From an uncultured Kiritimatiellota bacterium (GTDB lineage Bacteria; Verrucomicrobiota; Kiritimatiellia; RFP12; DVOR01), in assembly GCA_944389565.1 (NCBI GenBank), contig CALXMV010000023.1, forward strand, positions 1-34,585: a stretch of 34,585 nt of DNA, read 5' to 3'. Of this stretch, positions 8,357-17,214 are shown piece by piece (the first letter of the stretch is position 1; each line of letters opens with the position of its first letter). The notes below the pieces were generated by a model. That model made no database searches, was not told the origin of the DNA, and worked only from the letters and a program-made list of their open reading frames with translations. Position numbers and translations under genes: made by a program.

Positions 8357-11300
8357 TTACGTGAGCTGCACGGTGAGCTGGGTGACGAGGGGCGGGGGTT
8401 GCGCGGCGGCGGGGCCGGCGAGACGGAGGTCGGCGAGGAGCGCGGCGAGGATCTTGCCGTAGGCCTCGAGGTCGGCGGGCGTGGGGGTGCCGCGGGTGAG
8501 GGCGGGGACGTTCAGCCGCTTGGCCCACCAGATGGCGAGGCGGCCTTCGTTGAGGGCGAGGCGGGCGGCACGGACGTCCCCGGCGAGGGCGGGGGCGGCC
8601 TGCTCCACGGCGGCGAGGGTGTCCCGTGCGCCGGCGAGGGTGGGCAGGTGCAGGCCGGCGGTGGCCGCGCGATGGTCCGCCAGCGCCTTCAGGGCGTCCC
8701 AGAAGGGTTTGTCGCGCAAGGGCTCGCGGAGAAGGGGCGCGTCGGGCGCGCAGTGGAGCGCGGCGAGGAGGTCGGCCGGGGCGAGGGGGCGGATGTCGCC
8801 ATCGGGGGTGCGCGCGAGGGCTTGGGGGAGGGTGCCGAGGGTGCGGAGCTGATAGGTGCCGGGGGGGATGCCGGGGACGGCGGCGCGGGCGCTCTTGGCG
8901 TTGGGCGCGCGTTCGCGGACGCGCGCGAAGAGGCCGGGGTCGCGGCGGGCGATCTCGGCGTGGAGGCCGCGCCATTTGGTGAAGGGGCTCGGGGTCTCGC
9001 GCGAGGCGTTGAGGCGCGCCCAGAGCTCGGCGGCGGTGGGCTCCTCGCCCTCGTCGAAGAGCTTGACGTCCTCCCCGAGGGTCTTCTGGATGTTGAAGAG
9101 TTTCTCCCTGGCGATGCGCGCGTTGCCCACGAGGTCGGCGCCGCGCTTGGTGGGGAAGAAGTTGAGGGTGTGAAGCTCGCCGAAGACCTTGCCGCCGATG
9201 CGGTTGATGCGGCCCAGACGCTGGAGGACGCGCGTGGGGTTCCAGGGGATGTCGTAGTTGACGACGACGCCGGCGCGGTTGAGGTTGAGCCCCTCGCTGA
9301 TCTTGTCGGTGCCCACGAGGATGTCGGCGTCGTCGCGCCGCTCGGCTTTGGGGCAGGAGGCGTCGAAGTCCGCGCGGAGGGCGGCGCGGAGACGTTGCCC
9401 CAGGTCGGTCACCACGCAGACGCGCCCGGGGAAGGCCGCCCGCAACCGTTCGCCCAGGAAACGCACGGTGTCGGCGAACTCGCTGAAAATCAGGATCTTG
9501 CGCTTGGGCGCGGCGGGATCCGGGTCGCGGAGCGCCTCGCCGGCGAGGACGGCGCGGCAGACCTCGACGAGGCGTGCGGACTTCGGGTCGTTCTCCACCA
9601 GGCGCAGGCGGCGCATCTCCGCGAGGATGCCCTCGACGAGGGCGATGTCGGCGCGGAGGTCGGCCATGAAGCGCGTGTCGGCGAAGTCGGGGTCGGCGAA
9701 GTCGTAGCGGTTCTCCTTGCCCGTATCCGCACGGCGGCGCTCCAGCTCCGCCAGGACGGTGTCGTAGGCCTTCTGGAACTCGTCGGGTGCGTCGATTTCC
9801 GCCAGGCGTTCCATCTCCTTGCGGGCGTAGAGGAACTGCCGGTGCTCCTCGGCGAAGGCCTCGGCCTTGCGGTAGTAGGCGAGCATGTTCTCCAGCGACC
9901 GCGCGAAGGCGGCGAAGGAACTCTCGAACCGCCGCACGAGCAGCCGGCGCATGTTCTCGCGGATGTTCCCCTGCGTGGCGCCGCCGGACTTTCTGCCCCG
10001 CAGCCCCACGTAACACTCGGGCTGGTAGACGGGGCCCTGCCAGCGCGGCGCGAGGCCGCCGAAATACTCCGTGACCACGCGGTCGTAGAAGGCGTCCTGC
10101 GCGTCGTCGAGCGCGTAGTATTCCGGCGTCGGGTCGCAGACTCTCGAGAGCGGCGGGAGGGAGGCGCGGTAGACGGGGTCCTCCAGCAGATCCAGGCGGT
10201 TGCGGCGGATGGTGACCTTCTCCAGGATGTCGCGCACCGCGGCCAGGGCCTTCGCGTGCTGCGCCTCGATGGCCGCCCGGGTGGCCGCGCGGCCGCGCAG
10301 GCGCGCCGCCTGCAGACGGTCCAGCCCCGCGTCGGCGAGCGTCTTCGCGTCGACCGCCTGGATGGCGCTCTCCTCCTCCCGCATCGGCTTGGCCTGGCGC
10401 AGGGCCGCCTGGCACGCCCTCAGCCGCGTGCCCAAGCCCTTGAGGGTGGCCTGCAGGTCGCCGCCGGAGACCAAGGGGTTGCCGCGCATGGGGAGGAAGA
10501 GGCCGAGCAGGGCCGCCAGGTCGTCCAAGCGGTTGTTGAGCGGCGTGGCGGTGAGGAGCACCACGCGGCGGCCGCGGCAGATGGCCTGGAGCTGGGCGTA
10601 CTGCTGCCCCTCGGCGTTGCGGAAACGGTGCGCCTCGTCCACGATCACCATCTGGAAGCCGCCATCCTCCCGCAGCAACGCCAGCACCTTCTCCAGGTCG
10701 CCGCTGGAGCGGATGGGCCAATTCGTCGGCCCCAGGCCGAAGGCCGCGCGGTACCCCTCCCAGTTCTCGACGAGTCCCGGCGGGCACAGGATGAGCCCCG
10801 TGTGGGCGAACCCCGCCGTCGCGGCGATCAGCATGGCGATGACGCTCTTGCCCAAGCCCACCACGTCGGCGACGAGCACGCCGTTGTAGGCCTCGAGCAT
10901 GGCGCACGCCTGCACCACCGCGTCGCGCTGGTAGGCGAACTCCCGGAACCCGGCTTCCCTCAGCGCGCGGCGGATGCGCGCCGCCTGCCCCGCGTCGCCG
11001 GGGTCCGCCCGCACCACCGTGTCCAACGCCAGCGCGAAGGCCTCGAAGGGCGTGAGCGGCGCGCGCGCCGCCAGGCGTCGCGACAGCTCCGCGCCGTCGA
11101 GCGGCACCGCCTCCCCCCACAGCGCGTCGAACCACGCCTGCGCCTCCGGATAGCCCCAATCCATCAGCTCCACGTCCAGCTCGTCCTGGAAGCCTTCCTT
11201 CAGCGCGGCGCGCGAGAAGTTGCTGCTGCCCGTGATCAGCCGCCCCGCCCCCAACCCCGCCGCGTGCTCCGGCGCGGTGTGGAAGAGCCAGACCTTCGCG

Positions 11301-11704
11301 TGGTTCGGCCGGCGCGTCTGCCGCACCTCGATCCGCCCCGCCGCCAGCAACCCCGCGAAAAAGGCCTGCCGCGCCGCGTTCTGCCGCGCCACCTTCGATT
11401 GCCGCTCCAGGGCGCCGCTCCTCAGCGCCGCCTCCAGCCGGTCATACGCCTCGGCCGCCACCGTCGAGTCGTCCTTCCCCTCCGTCTCCGGCGCCACCTC
11501 CACCACCTGCCCGCGGAACACCTCCCCCGCCATCCCCACCAGCACCCGCATCCTCACCCCCGGGTTCGCCCGCAGCGCATCCTCGAACACCTTCAGCCCC
11601 GAAAACCAGAAGAACCCCACCAGCACGTCCACCCGGTCCGTGTACCTCAGCGCCGCCTCGAACCGCTCCCGCAGCACCCCCTCCCCCTTCGGATACAGCA
11701 ACAT
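8357..11704 (-). CDS. PLD-domain / SNF2-type helicase fusion, putative defence effector
   Basis: This 1,115-residue protein begins with a phospholipase D-like domain: an early DRVDVLVGFFWFSGL segment, then H135-x-K137 in NHAKVWLF and the GSSNFS loop at 159-164. It continues as an SF2/SNF2-family ATPase with Walker A VGLGKS (282-287), DEAH (356-359), TATPLNN (385-391), motif V GTDKISEGLNL and motif VI QRLGRINRIG (about 828-837), followed by a helical C-terminal region without motifs I know. PLD-SNF2 helicases commonly accompany DNA methyltransferases in defence loci, where the PLD part may cut DNA. Its ATG lies one base after the methyltransferase stop, and GGAGG is inside that gene's last codons, so translation is likely coupled. 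The role in phage restriction is inference from context. Confidence 0.9.
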   Translation of the reverse strand: MLLYPKGEGVLRERFEAALRYTDRVDVLVGFFWFSGLKVFEDALRANPGVRMRVLVGMAGEVFRGQVVEVAPETEGKDDSTVAAEAYDRLEAALRSGALERQSKVARQNAARQAFFAGLLAAGRIEVRQTRRPNHAKVWLFHTAPEHAAGLGAGRLITGSSNFSRAALKEGFQDELDVELMDWGYPEAQAWFDALWGEAVPLDGAELSRRLAARAPLTPFEAFALALDTVVRADPGDAGQAARIRRALREAGFREFAYQRDAVVQACAMLEAYNGVLVADVVGLGKSVIAMLIAATAGFAHTGLILCPPGLVENWEGYRAAFGLGPTNWPIRSSGDLEKVLALLREDGGFQMVIVDEAHRFRNAEGQQYAQLQAICRGRRVVLLTATPLNNRLDDLAALLGLFLPMRGNPLVSGGDLQATLKGLGTRLRACQAALRQAKPMREEESAIQAVDAKTLADAGLDRLQAARLRGRAATRAAIEAQHAKALAAVRDILEKVTIRRNRLDLLEDPVYRASLPPLSRVCDPTPEYYALDDAQDAFYDRVVTEYFGGLAPRWQGPVYQPECYVGLRGRKSGGATQGNIRENMRRLLVRRFESSFAAFARSLENMLAYYRKAEAFAEEHRQFLYARKEMERLAEIDAPDEFQKAYDTVLAELERRRADTGKENRYDFADPDFADTRFMADLRADIALVEGILAEMRRLRLVENDPKSARLVEVCRAVLAGEALRDPDPAAPKRKILIFSEFADTVRFLGERLRAAFPGRVCVVTDLGQRLRAALRADFDASCPKAERRDDADILVGTDKISEGLNLNRAGVVVNYDIPWNPTRVLQRLGRINRIGGKVFGELHTLNFFPTKRGADLVGNARIAREKLFNIQKTLGEDVKLFDEGEEPTAAELWARLNASRETPSPFTKWRGLHAEIARRDPGLFARVRERAPNAKSARAAVPGIPPGTYQLRTLGTLPQALARTPDGDIRPLAPADLLAALHCAPDAPLLREPLRDKPFWDALKALADHRAATAGLHLPTLAGARDTLAAVEQAAPALAGDVRAARLALNEGRLAIWWAKRLNVPALTRGTPTPADLEAYGKILAALLADLRLAGPAAAQPPPLVTQLTVQLT

Positions 11705-11705
11705 C

Positions 11706-14700
11706 TCACACCTCCTCGTCCGCGTCCGCAACCGCCCGAACCTTCGCCGGCGCCGGCTTCTCGTCCTTCGCGAACGCCCGCTCCACCAGCGCCACCTCCT
11801 CCTCCGTCAGCCCGTAAAGACGGTAGACCTCATCATCGATCGCTCGCTCTTCCTCCGTTGTATCCATCCCCTGCGCACGCTTTTCCAGCACGTTTCGCAC
11901 CGTATCACAGAGCGTTCGTGTATTGTGGAGAGGGATAGGGATACGGTTCAATTCGCCGGAGGCGACTTGGGTGTTACTATTAAAAAGTCTGAAATACCAA
12001 TCGACAAAGCGTGAGTTTAAGACTCCAAGGATAAAGTATCCATCGTCATTGGTTTTTGTCGAAAAAGTTATAACATGATTTTCACCAATGCACGAAGCCG
12101 ATTCTGTTTCACGTGTCACCAATGTTGCAATGATGCGTCGTTCTTGTTCTATAGCTGTTACCCTCTGTGCAACGATCGCGGGCAATTTAAGTACTTCCAC
12201 ATTTTTGATCGTAATAAACGAATATGGCGCCCTCCGGCGAGACTCCCGAAACACATATCGTTGAATGTTTTCGCCAAAAAGCAATCGTTTAGCATTGGCG
12301 TTAGGTTTGTCCGTCAACCACGCCGTCATCTTGTCCCATTGAACCTTCCCCGTGACGAATGCACAATGCCGCGCAGGCATGGACGAGACTTTTTGAAGGA
12401 TGGAATAGGTAAGCGGTGAATCGGCGACTAAAAAACGCCCGTCTGGCGTTACGATCTGGGAGAGTGGCAGCGTAAGTGCACGGCTTGTTTCGATGTTCTC
12501 TTTGTCATTTACGACACGGATCATCGCGTTTCCGCGTCCCATCTGTTTCCAAATCGTTACGATGACCGATTGCAAGACGTTCTCAAAAGTATTCCGTCTG
12601 TCTGCGATATTGAGAATTTCGACATCACTGAATTGTTTGAGGAGCCAGGCTCGTGTGGCAGACAAATAACTATCGCCTAAGAGCGTCTTGGGATGGATAT
12701 ATGTGGCAACGCCCGTCGGTGAGAGGAGCGCACCAAGCAATCCAATAAAACACTGATAGATATTGGTACGACCATACCGCAATGCCGCGAAACGCTGGGA
12801 ATATGCATCACGGCAAGGCGTGTCGGATTTAATCACAAAATAGGGCGGGTTTCCGATGACGATGTCGAACTTGTCGAGGCCGAACATCCACTGGGGGTCG
12901 AAGAAGGGGGAGACGGCGCCTGGGTCGTAGGGTTTCCACTTTGCCAGCAGATCCGTGTGGCCGAAGCCGAGGGTCTTGAGGCGGTCGGAGAGTTCGCGGC
13001 GGAGGGTCTCGTCCTCCCTCCGGAGCGCCAGTTTGTCTTTGCGCGAATGGATCCGGACGTATTTGCGCCGGACGTCCTCCAGCTTTTCGCGAAGGGTGAT
13101 GACGGTCTGCTTGTCCGCGCTGGCGTGGCGTTTGCTCCCGCCCAGCAGGTTGTCCCCGCCCTCGTCGAAGCCAATGAGGGAGTTTGCGATGACGAGGTGG
13201 GTTTCGAGGTTGGGGAGCTGGTCGAGGCCGGCGTTGGGTTGGTCGGGATCGGGGGTTTGGTCGCAGAGGAGGGCGATGAAGAAGCGGAGTTTGGAGATCT
13301 GGATGGCGATGGGCTGGATGTCGACGCCGTAGATGGCGTGCTCGATGAGGTCGAGCTTGCGGGCGTAGTCGGTGCGGGTGTCGCCGAGGCGGCCGAGGAG
13401 GTCGACCATGCGGTTGAGGAGGCCCATGGGGAAGGCGCCGGAGCCGCAGGCGGGGTCGATGACCTTGAGGGCGGCGATGCGGTCGCGAAGGGCGGCGCGG
13501 TCGGGCTCGGGGAGGTGGGCGAGGGGCTCGGGGTCGTCGGCGAAGAGGGCGTCGAGGATGGCTTCGTCGGCGTGGGGGGCGAGGGCGGCGCGGAGTGCTT
13601 GGTCGACCATGTAGTCGACGATCTCGCGGGGGGTGTAGAAGGAGCCGGAGGCTTTGCGGGCGGAGGCGCCGGTTTCGGGGTTGTAGGAGGCGAGGAGGTT
13701 CTCGAAGACTTTGCCGAGGAGCTCGGGGTCGAGGGCGATGTCGGCGTCGGTGGCGTGGTTTTCGTCGAGGGTGAAGTCGTAACGCCTGAGGAGGGGGATG
13801 AGGCCGGGATGTCTGGGGTCGCCGTCGCCGAAGAAGAGGCGGTTGGGGAGGGTGGCGCGCTTGTCAGGGCGGCGGGAGAAGCCGTCGCGGTAGACTTTCC
13901 TGCCGGCGTCGTCCTCGCCGTCGAGGCACTCGAAGAGGCCGCCGTTGAGGTAAGGGACGGGGGCGAAGACCTTCAGGACGCCATCATGCGGCAGCGCGAA
14001 CCAGGAAGCAATGCCCCCCCCCGGTATTTGCCGCGCGGTCGCGGAAGAGGGTGTTCACGCCGTAGGTGGCGCTTTTTCCCCGGAAGGGGGTGTCGTCGGC
14101 GAAGGCGCGGTCGGCGGCGGGTTGGTTGAGGGTGGCGAAGAAGAGGTTCTGGAGGATGGCGTTGTAGTAGGTGCCGTCGGCGGCGGAGCGGGGGTCGAAA
14201 CCTCGCAGGAGCCCACCCAGCGCCCGCTCGTCGAAGAGCGCCTCGGGGACGAGGCCGCGCTCGCGGACGAACCAGACGAACATCAGGCGGGTGATGAGGC
14301 GGATGAGGTGCTCCTTGGTCTTGGCCACGTCGCCCTGCGCGTCGGGGAAGCGCACGCCGGCCGCGGGGCCGGCGGCCCATTCGTACCATTCGTAGAGCGC
14401 GGCGTAGAACTCCTTGGTGAGTGCCTCGACGGAGAAACGGGCGAGCAGGGATTGGCCTCCGCGCGCCTTCTCGCCCGGCCGCCCGAAGACGCCCACCCGC
14501 GCACCGCCATCGGGGAAATACTTGCGGAAGGTGCGGTTTTTGGACGCGTCGGGCACGAGGAGGAAGGATTGGCGCTTGTAGTCGCCCGAGCCCTGGCTGC
14601 GCGGGGTGACGAGCGAGAGGCGCGTGCGCCCATCCTCGGCGGCATGGAAGAAGAAGAGCGCGCCGGGCACGTCGGACGCGCCGGTGCCTTGCCCCCACCC

Positions 14701-15006
14701 CTTGAGCAACGCCTTGGCGCAGGCGAACTGCGTCTTGCGCTGGGCGCCCGTGCCCAGGCGCTCGGTCCATACCAGGAAGACCGGCAGATCCACCGGCGTC
14801 GGGTCGTCCGCCGCCCGCGCCAACGTCACGCGGCCCAGCCGCTCGGCCGACCGCACCCCAGCGCGCGCGAAGACCTCCCTGCCCCGCACGTCCAGCGTCC
14901 CGTGCCCCTGCCCCACCCGCGCGAAGGAGGAAAAACGAGCCTGCAGCCACCGCGTCGCCGCCTCCCGCGAAAACGCCTCCACCAACACGCTCGTCTCGTT
15001 TGCCAT
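11706..15006 (-). CDS. Eco57I-like N6-adenine DNA methyltransferase, split by a nine-G tract (probable phase-variable OFF allele)
   Basis: Two frames together make one protein. The 5' frame (start ATG 15006, with AGGAG seven bases upstream) stops at 13984 after 340 residues and holds an N-terminal helical region typical of Eco57I-class enzymes (LIRLITRLMFVWFVRERGLVP). Nine G residues occupy 14014-14022 on the minus strand. Removing one G continues into PVPYLNGGLFE, GSFYTPREIVDYMVDQALR, SAM motif I DPACGSGAF, GVDIQPIAIQISKLRFF and catalytic NPPY, ending at 11706. The repaired protein is 1,099 residues. The region after NPPY, presumably target recognition, is much AT-richer than the flanks. I see no PD-(D/E)XK nuclease signature. 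As sequenced, the full product needs slippage or an 8-G allele; an assembly error is the main alternative. Confidence 0.88.
14014..14022 (-). repeat. Nine-base poly-G tract (poly-C on plus) at the methyltransferase frame break
   Basis: The plus strand shows nine consecutive C at 14014-14022. This is exactly where the methyltransferase reading frame moves by one base. With nine G, translation reads NTGGGHCFLVRAAA and stops; with eight it reads NTGGGIASWFALPHDG and stays open to 11706. Long G/C homopolymers in coding DNA are the classic substrate for slipped-strand phase variation. Confidence 0.85.
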
Positions 15007-15040
15007 ACCACTGCTCCTGCTGAACGTTTCTTCTTTTGTG

Positions 15041-15069
15041 AGTATACCATACGGCTCGCGCCGTGGCAA
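15041..15069 (-). promoter_or_regulatory. Near-consensus sigma-70 promoter of the defence-like operon
   Basis: On the minus strand TTGCCA (15069-15064) and TATACT (15046-15041) are separated by exactly 17 bases. The -10 ends 34 bases before the methyltransferase ATG, leaving a leader of roughly 27 bases that contains the AGGAG site. This is the best-formed -35/-10 pair in the window and suggests robust basal transcription. Confidence 0.7.
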
Positions 15070-15098
15070 CCGCATGGGGATCTCCGAATCGGGAAAGA

Positions 15099-15243
15099 GG
15101 GTTGGGGCGGAAGTCGGGAGGGTTGGAGGCGAAACCCTAAAGGGTTGGGGGCGGAAGTCGGGAGGGTTGGGGGCGAAACCCTAAGGGGTTAGGGGCGGAA
15201 GTCGGGAGGGTTTGGGGGCAAAACCCTAAAGGGTTGGGGGCGG
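15099..15243. repeat. Tandem G-rich repeat, three units of 43, 44 and 45 bp plus a partial fourth
   Basis: Units start at 15099, 15142 and 15186, each beginning GGGTTNGGGG and containing GCGGAAGTCGGGAGGGTT; a partial unit begins at 15231. At the junctions a palindrome reads AACCCTAAAGGGTT (for example 15133-15146). Each unit has four or more G-runs (GGGG, GGG, GGG, GGGG), so quadruplex folding on the plus strand is possible, although one loop is 8 bases. There are no unique spacers, so it is not a CRISPR array. The array starts 30 bases upstream of the operon -35 and lies between the divergent methyltransferase and GH20 genes. The rest of 15244-15342 is G-rich and holds only the GH20 promoter area and ribosome site. 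Confidence 0.85.
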
Positions 15244-15342
15244 GGCGGGTGCGTACGGGGGGGCGCAGGGGGCGGGGGACGCGGGGGGCGCCGGCGGGGC
15301 GGGGCGGGATTTTGGTAGGATGGGGGCGAAAGGAGCACCGTC

Positions 15343-17181
15343 ATGCGTCTTGGTCTCGCCCTGCTGTCCGTTCTCGCCGCCGCCCTGGCCTGGGGCGGGG
15401 CCTTGGAGGAGCTGCTGCCGCGCCCGAAGGAGGCGGAGGCGCGGGAGGGGCGGTGGGCCTTCGCGGAGGCGGCGGTGCGGGAGGAGGCGCCGGGCGCGGG
15501 GTGGGCGCTCGCGGGCAAGGGGGCGGGCGCGTATGAGCTGGAGGTCGGGCCGGAGGGCGCCGTCGTCCGCGCGGCGGGGGAGGAGGGGCGGCGTTACGCG
15601 TGGGCGACGCTGCGCCAGCTGGCGGCCTTGGGGGGCGGTCTCGCGCCGGCCTGCCGCATCCGCGACTGGCCGGCCTTCCGCTGGCGGGGGATGCTGCACG
15701 ACACGGGGCGCAACTTCCAGCCGATCGCCCAGCTCCGCGCCCAGCTGCCCCTCCTGGCGGCCTACAAGTTCAACCTCTTCCAGTGGCACATCACGGACAA
15801 CCACGGCTGGCGCCTCCAGTCCCTCCGCTACCCGCAGCTCCAGGCGCCGGAGAACCTCGACCGCTCCGACGGTTTCTACACGCAGGCCGAGTTCAAGGCC
15901 TTCATCGCCCACGCCCACAGCCTCGGCATCACCGTCCTGCCGGAGTTCGACCTGCCCGGCCACACCCTCACCTTCCGCCGCGCCTTCGGCCTCAAACGCA
16001 TGGACGAGCCCCGCGTGCGCCGGATCGTCGGCGACCTGCTAGAGGAGTACGCCGCGCTCCTCGACCCCGCCGTCACGCCCTACATCCACCTCGGCTCGGA
16101 CGAGGTGCAGGCCCATGAGCGCGTCCCCGACGAGTGGCTCGTCGGCTGGGTGCGCCAGCTGGAGGCCAAGGGCTTCCGCGTGGTGGCCTGGGGGCCCGGC
16201 CAGAACCCCAAGGGCCTCGGCCGCCCCCTCGTCCGCCAATATTGGCAGGGCCGCCAGGTGAAGCGCGCGGGCGACGAGCACTACTTCGACTCCCAGAGCG
16301 GCTATTACATCAACCACGTCGACCCCCTGGAGCTGCTCGCCCCCGCGGCCTACCAGCAGCCCTGCGCCACCGGCCCCGCGGAGAACCGCCTCGGCGCCAT
16401 CTTCGCCGTCTGGCACGACGACGCGGTGGCCGACCCCCGCGACGTCCTCGCCATGAACCCCGTCCTCCCCGCCCTCGCCCTCTACGGCGACGCCTTCTGG
16501 GCCGGGCGCGACGCCGACCGCATGGATCTCTACGGCAACCTCCCCGACCCCCGCGACCCCGCCTTCGCCTTCGCCGCCGACCTCGAGCGCCGCCTCCTCG
16601 CCCACAAGCCCCTTCACGCCCTCGGCCCCTTCCCCTATTGGCGGCAGACCGACCTCCGCTGGCGCCTGGCCGAGACCGCCGAGGAGCGCCCCTTCGCCGA
16701 CCTCCCCTGGGGCGAGCGCGTCATCGCCCAAGGCACGGTCTACCCGCAGCACTTCTTCTACCCCCAGAGCAACTTGACCGACGGCAGGGCCGGCTGCGTC
16801 TGGCTCGGCATGGTCGTGGAGAGCGACGCCGAGCGCGACGTCCCCCTCTATGCCGACTTCATGGATTACTCCCGCTCCGAGGGGCGCGCCCGCGACCTCC
16901 CCCTCGCCCAGGGCCAGTGGAACGCCAAGGGCGCCCGCCTCCTCCTCAACGGCCGCGAGATCCCGCCCCCGCGCTGGGCCCAGCCCGGCGTCCGCTCCCG
17001 CGAGATCCCGATGGTCGACGAGCCGTGGTGGGTGCGCCCGCCCCTCGTCGTCCACCTCCGCAAGGGGCGCAACGAGCTCCTCCTCAGGCTCCCCCGCAAG
17101 GGCTGGAAGTGGTCGGCCACCTGTTTCTTCCCCGACCCCCGCGGCCTCACCTTCGCCCCGCCCGAACGCCCCGCCCCCTGA
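15343..17181 (+). CDS. Secreted GH20-family beta-N-acetylhexosaminidase-like glycosidase
   Basis: The 612-residue protein opens with a Sec signal peptide (MRLGLALLSVLAAALAWGGA). A GH20 N-terminal domain precedes the barrel, which shows FQWHITDNHGWR (about 146-157), LPEFDLPGH (199-207) and HLGSDEV (249-255), whose D253-E254 pair matches the Asp-Glu catalytic dyad of GH20 substrate-assisted enzymes. The C-terminal 120 residues look like an accessory beta domain ending in CFFPD. Family members remove terminal GlcNAc or GalNAc from glycans such as mucin or chitin. The ATG has AAAGGAG seven bases upstream and GGTAGGATGGGG as a likely -10 region. It stands alone, divergent from the defence operon. 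The middle glycine of the usual HxGGDE motif is serine here; exact substrate is unknown. Confidence 0.88.
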   Translation: MRLGLALLSVLAAALAWGGALEELLPRPKEAEAREGRWAFAEAAVREEAPGAGWALAGKGAGAYELEVGPEGAVVRAAGEEGRRYAWATLRQLAALGGGLAPACRIRDWPAFRWRGMLHDTGRNFQPIAQLRAQLPLLAAYKFNLFQWHITDNHGWRLQSLRYPQLQAPENLDRSDGFYTQAEFKAFIAHAHSLGITVLPEFDLPGHTLTFRRAFGLKRMDEPRVRRIVGDLLEEYAALLDPAVTPYIHLGSDEVQAHERVPDEWLVGWVRQLEAKGFRVVAWGPGQNPKGLGRPLVRQYWQGRQVKRAGDEHYFDSQSGYYINHVDPLELLAPAAYQQPCATGPAENRLGAIFAVWHDDAVADPRDVLAMNPVLPALALYGDAFWAGRDADRMDLYGNLPDPRDPAFAFAADLERRLLAHKPLHALGPFPYWRQTDLRWRLAETAEERPFADLPWGERVIAQGTVYPQHFFYPQSNLTDGRAGCVWLGMVVESDAERDVPLYADFMDYSRSEGRARDLPLAQGQWNAKGARLLLNGREIPPPRWAQPGVRSREIPMVDEPWWVRPPLVVHLRKGRNELLLRLPRKGWKWSATCFFPDPRGLTFAPPERPAP

Positions 17182-17214
17182 TCGCCGGCGCGGGGGCTGG
17201 GGCCGCGGGCGGCG

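Noticed and set aside
8337..11159. Upstream extension of the UvrD-like protein to 1,684 residues
   Set aside because: The added residues are an out-of-frame reading of the PLD-SNF2 gene; the ATG at 8336 has a ribosome site and starts a recognisable domain.
15099..15243. CRISPR array or telomere-like repeat
   Set aside because: The units are directly contiguous with no unique spacers, no cas genes are present, and the CCCTAA strings are simply part of the 43-45 bp unit.
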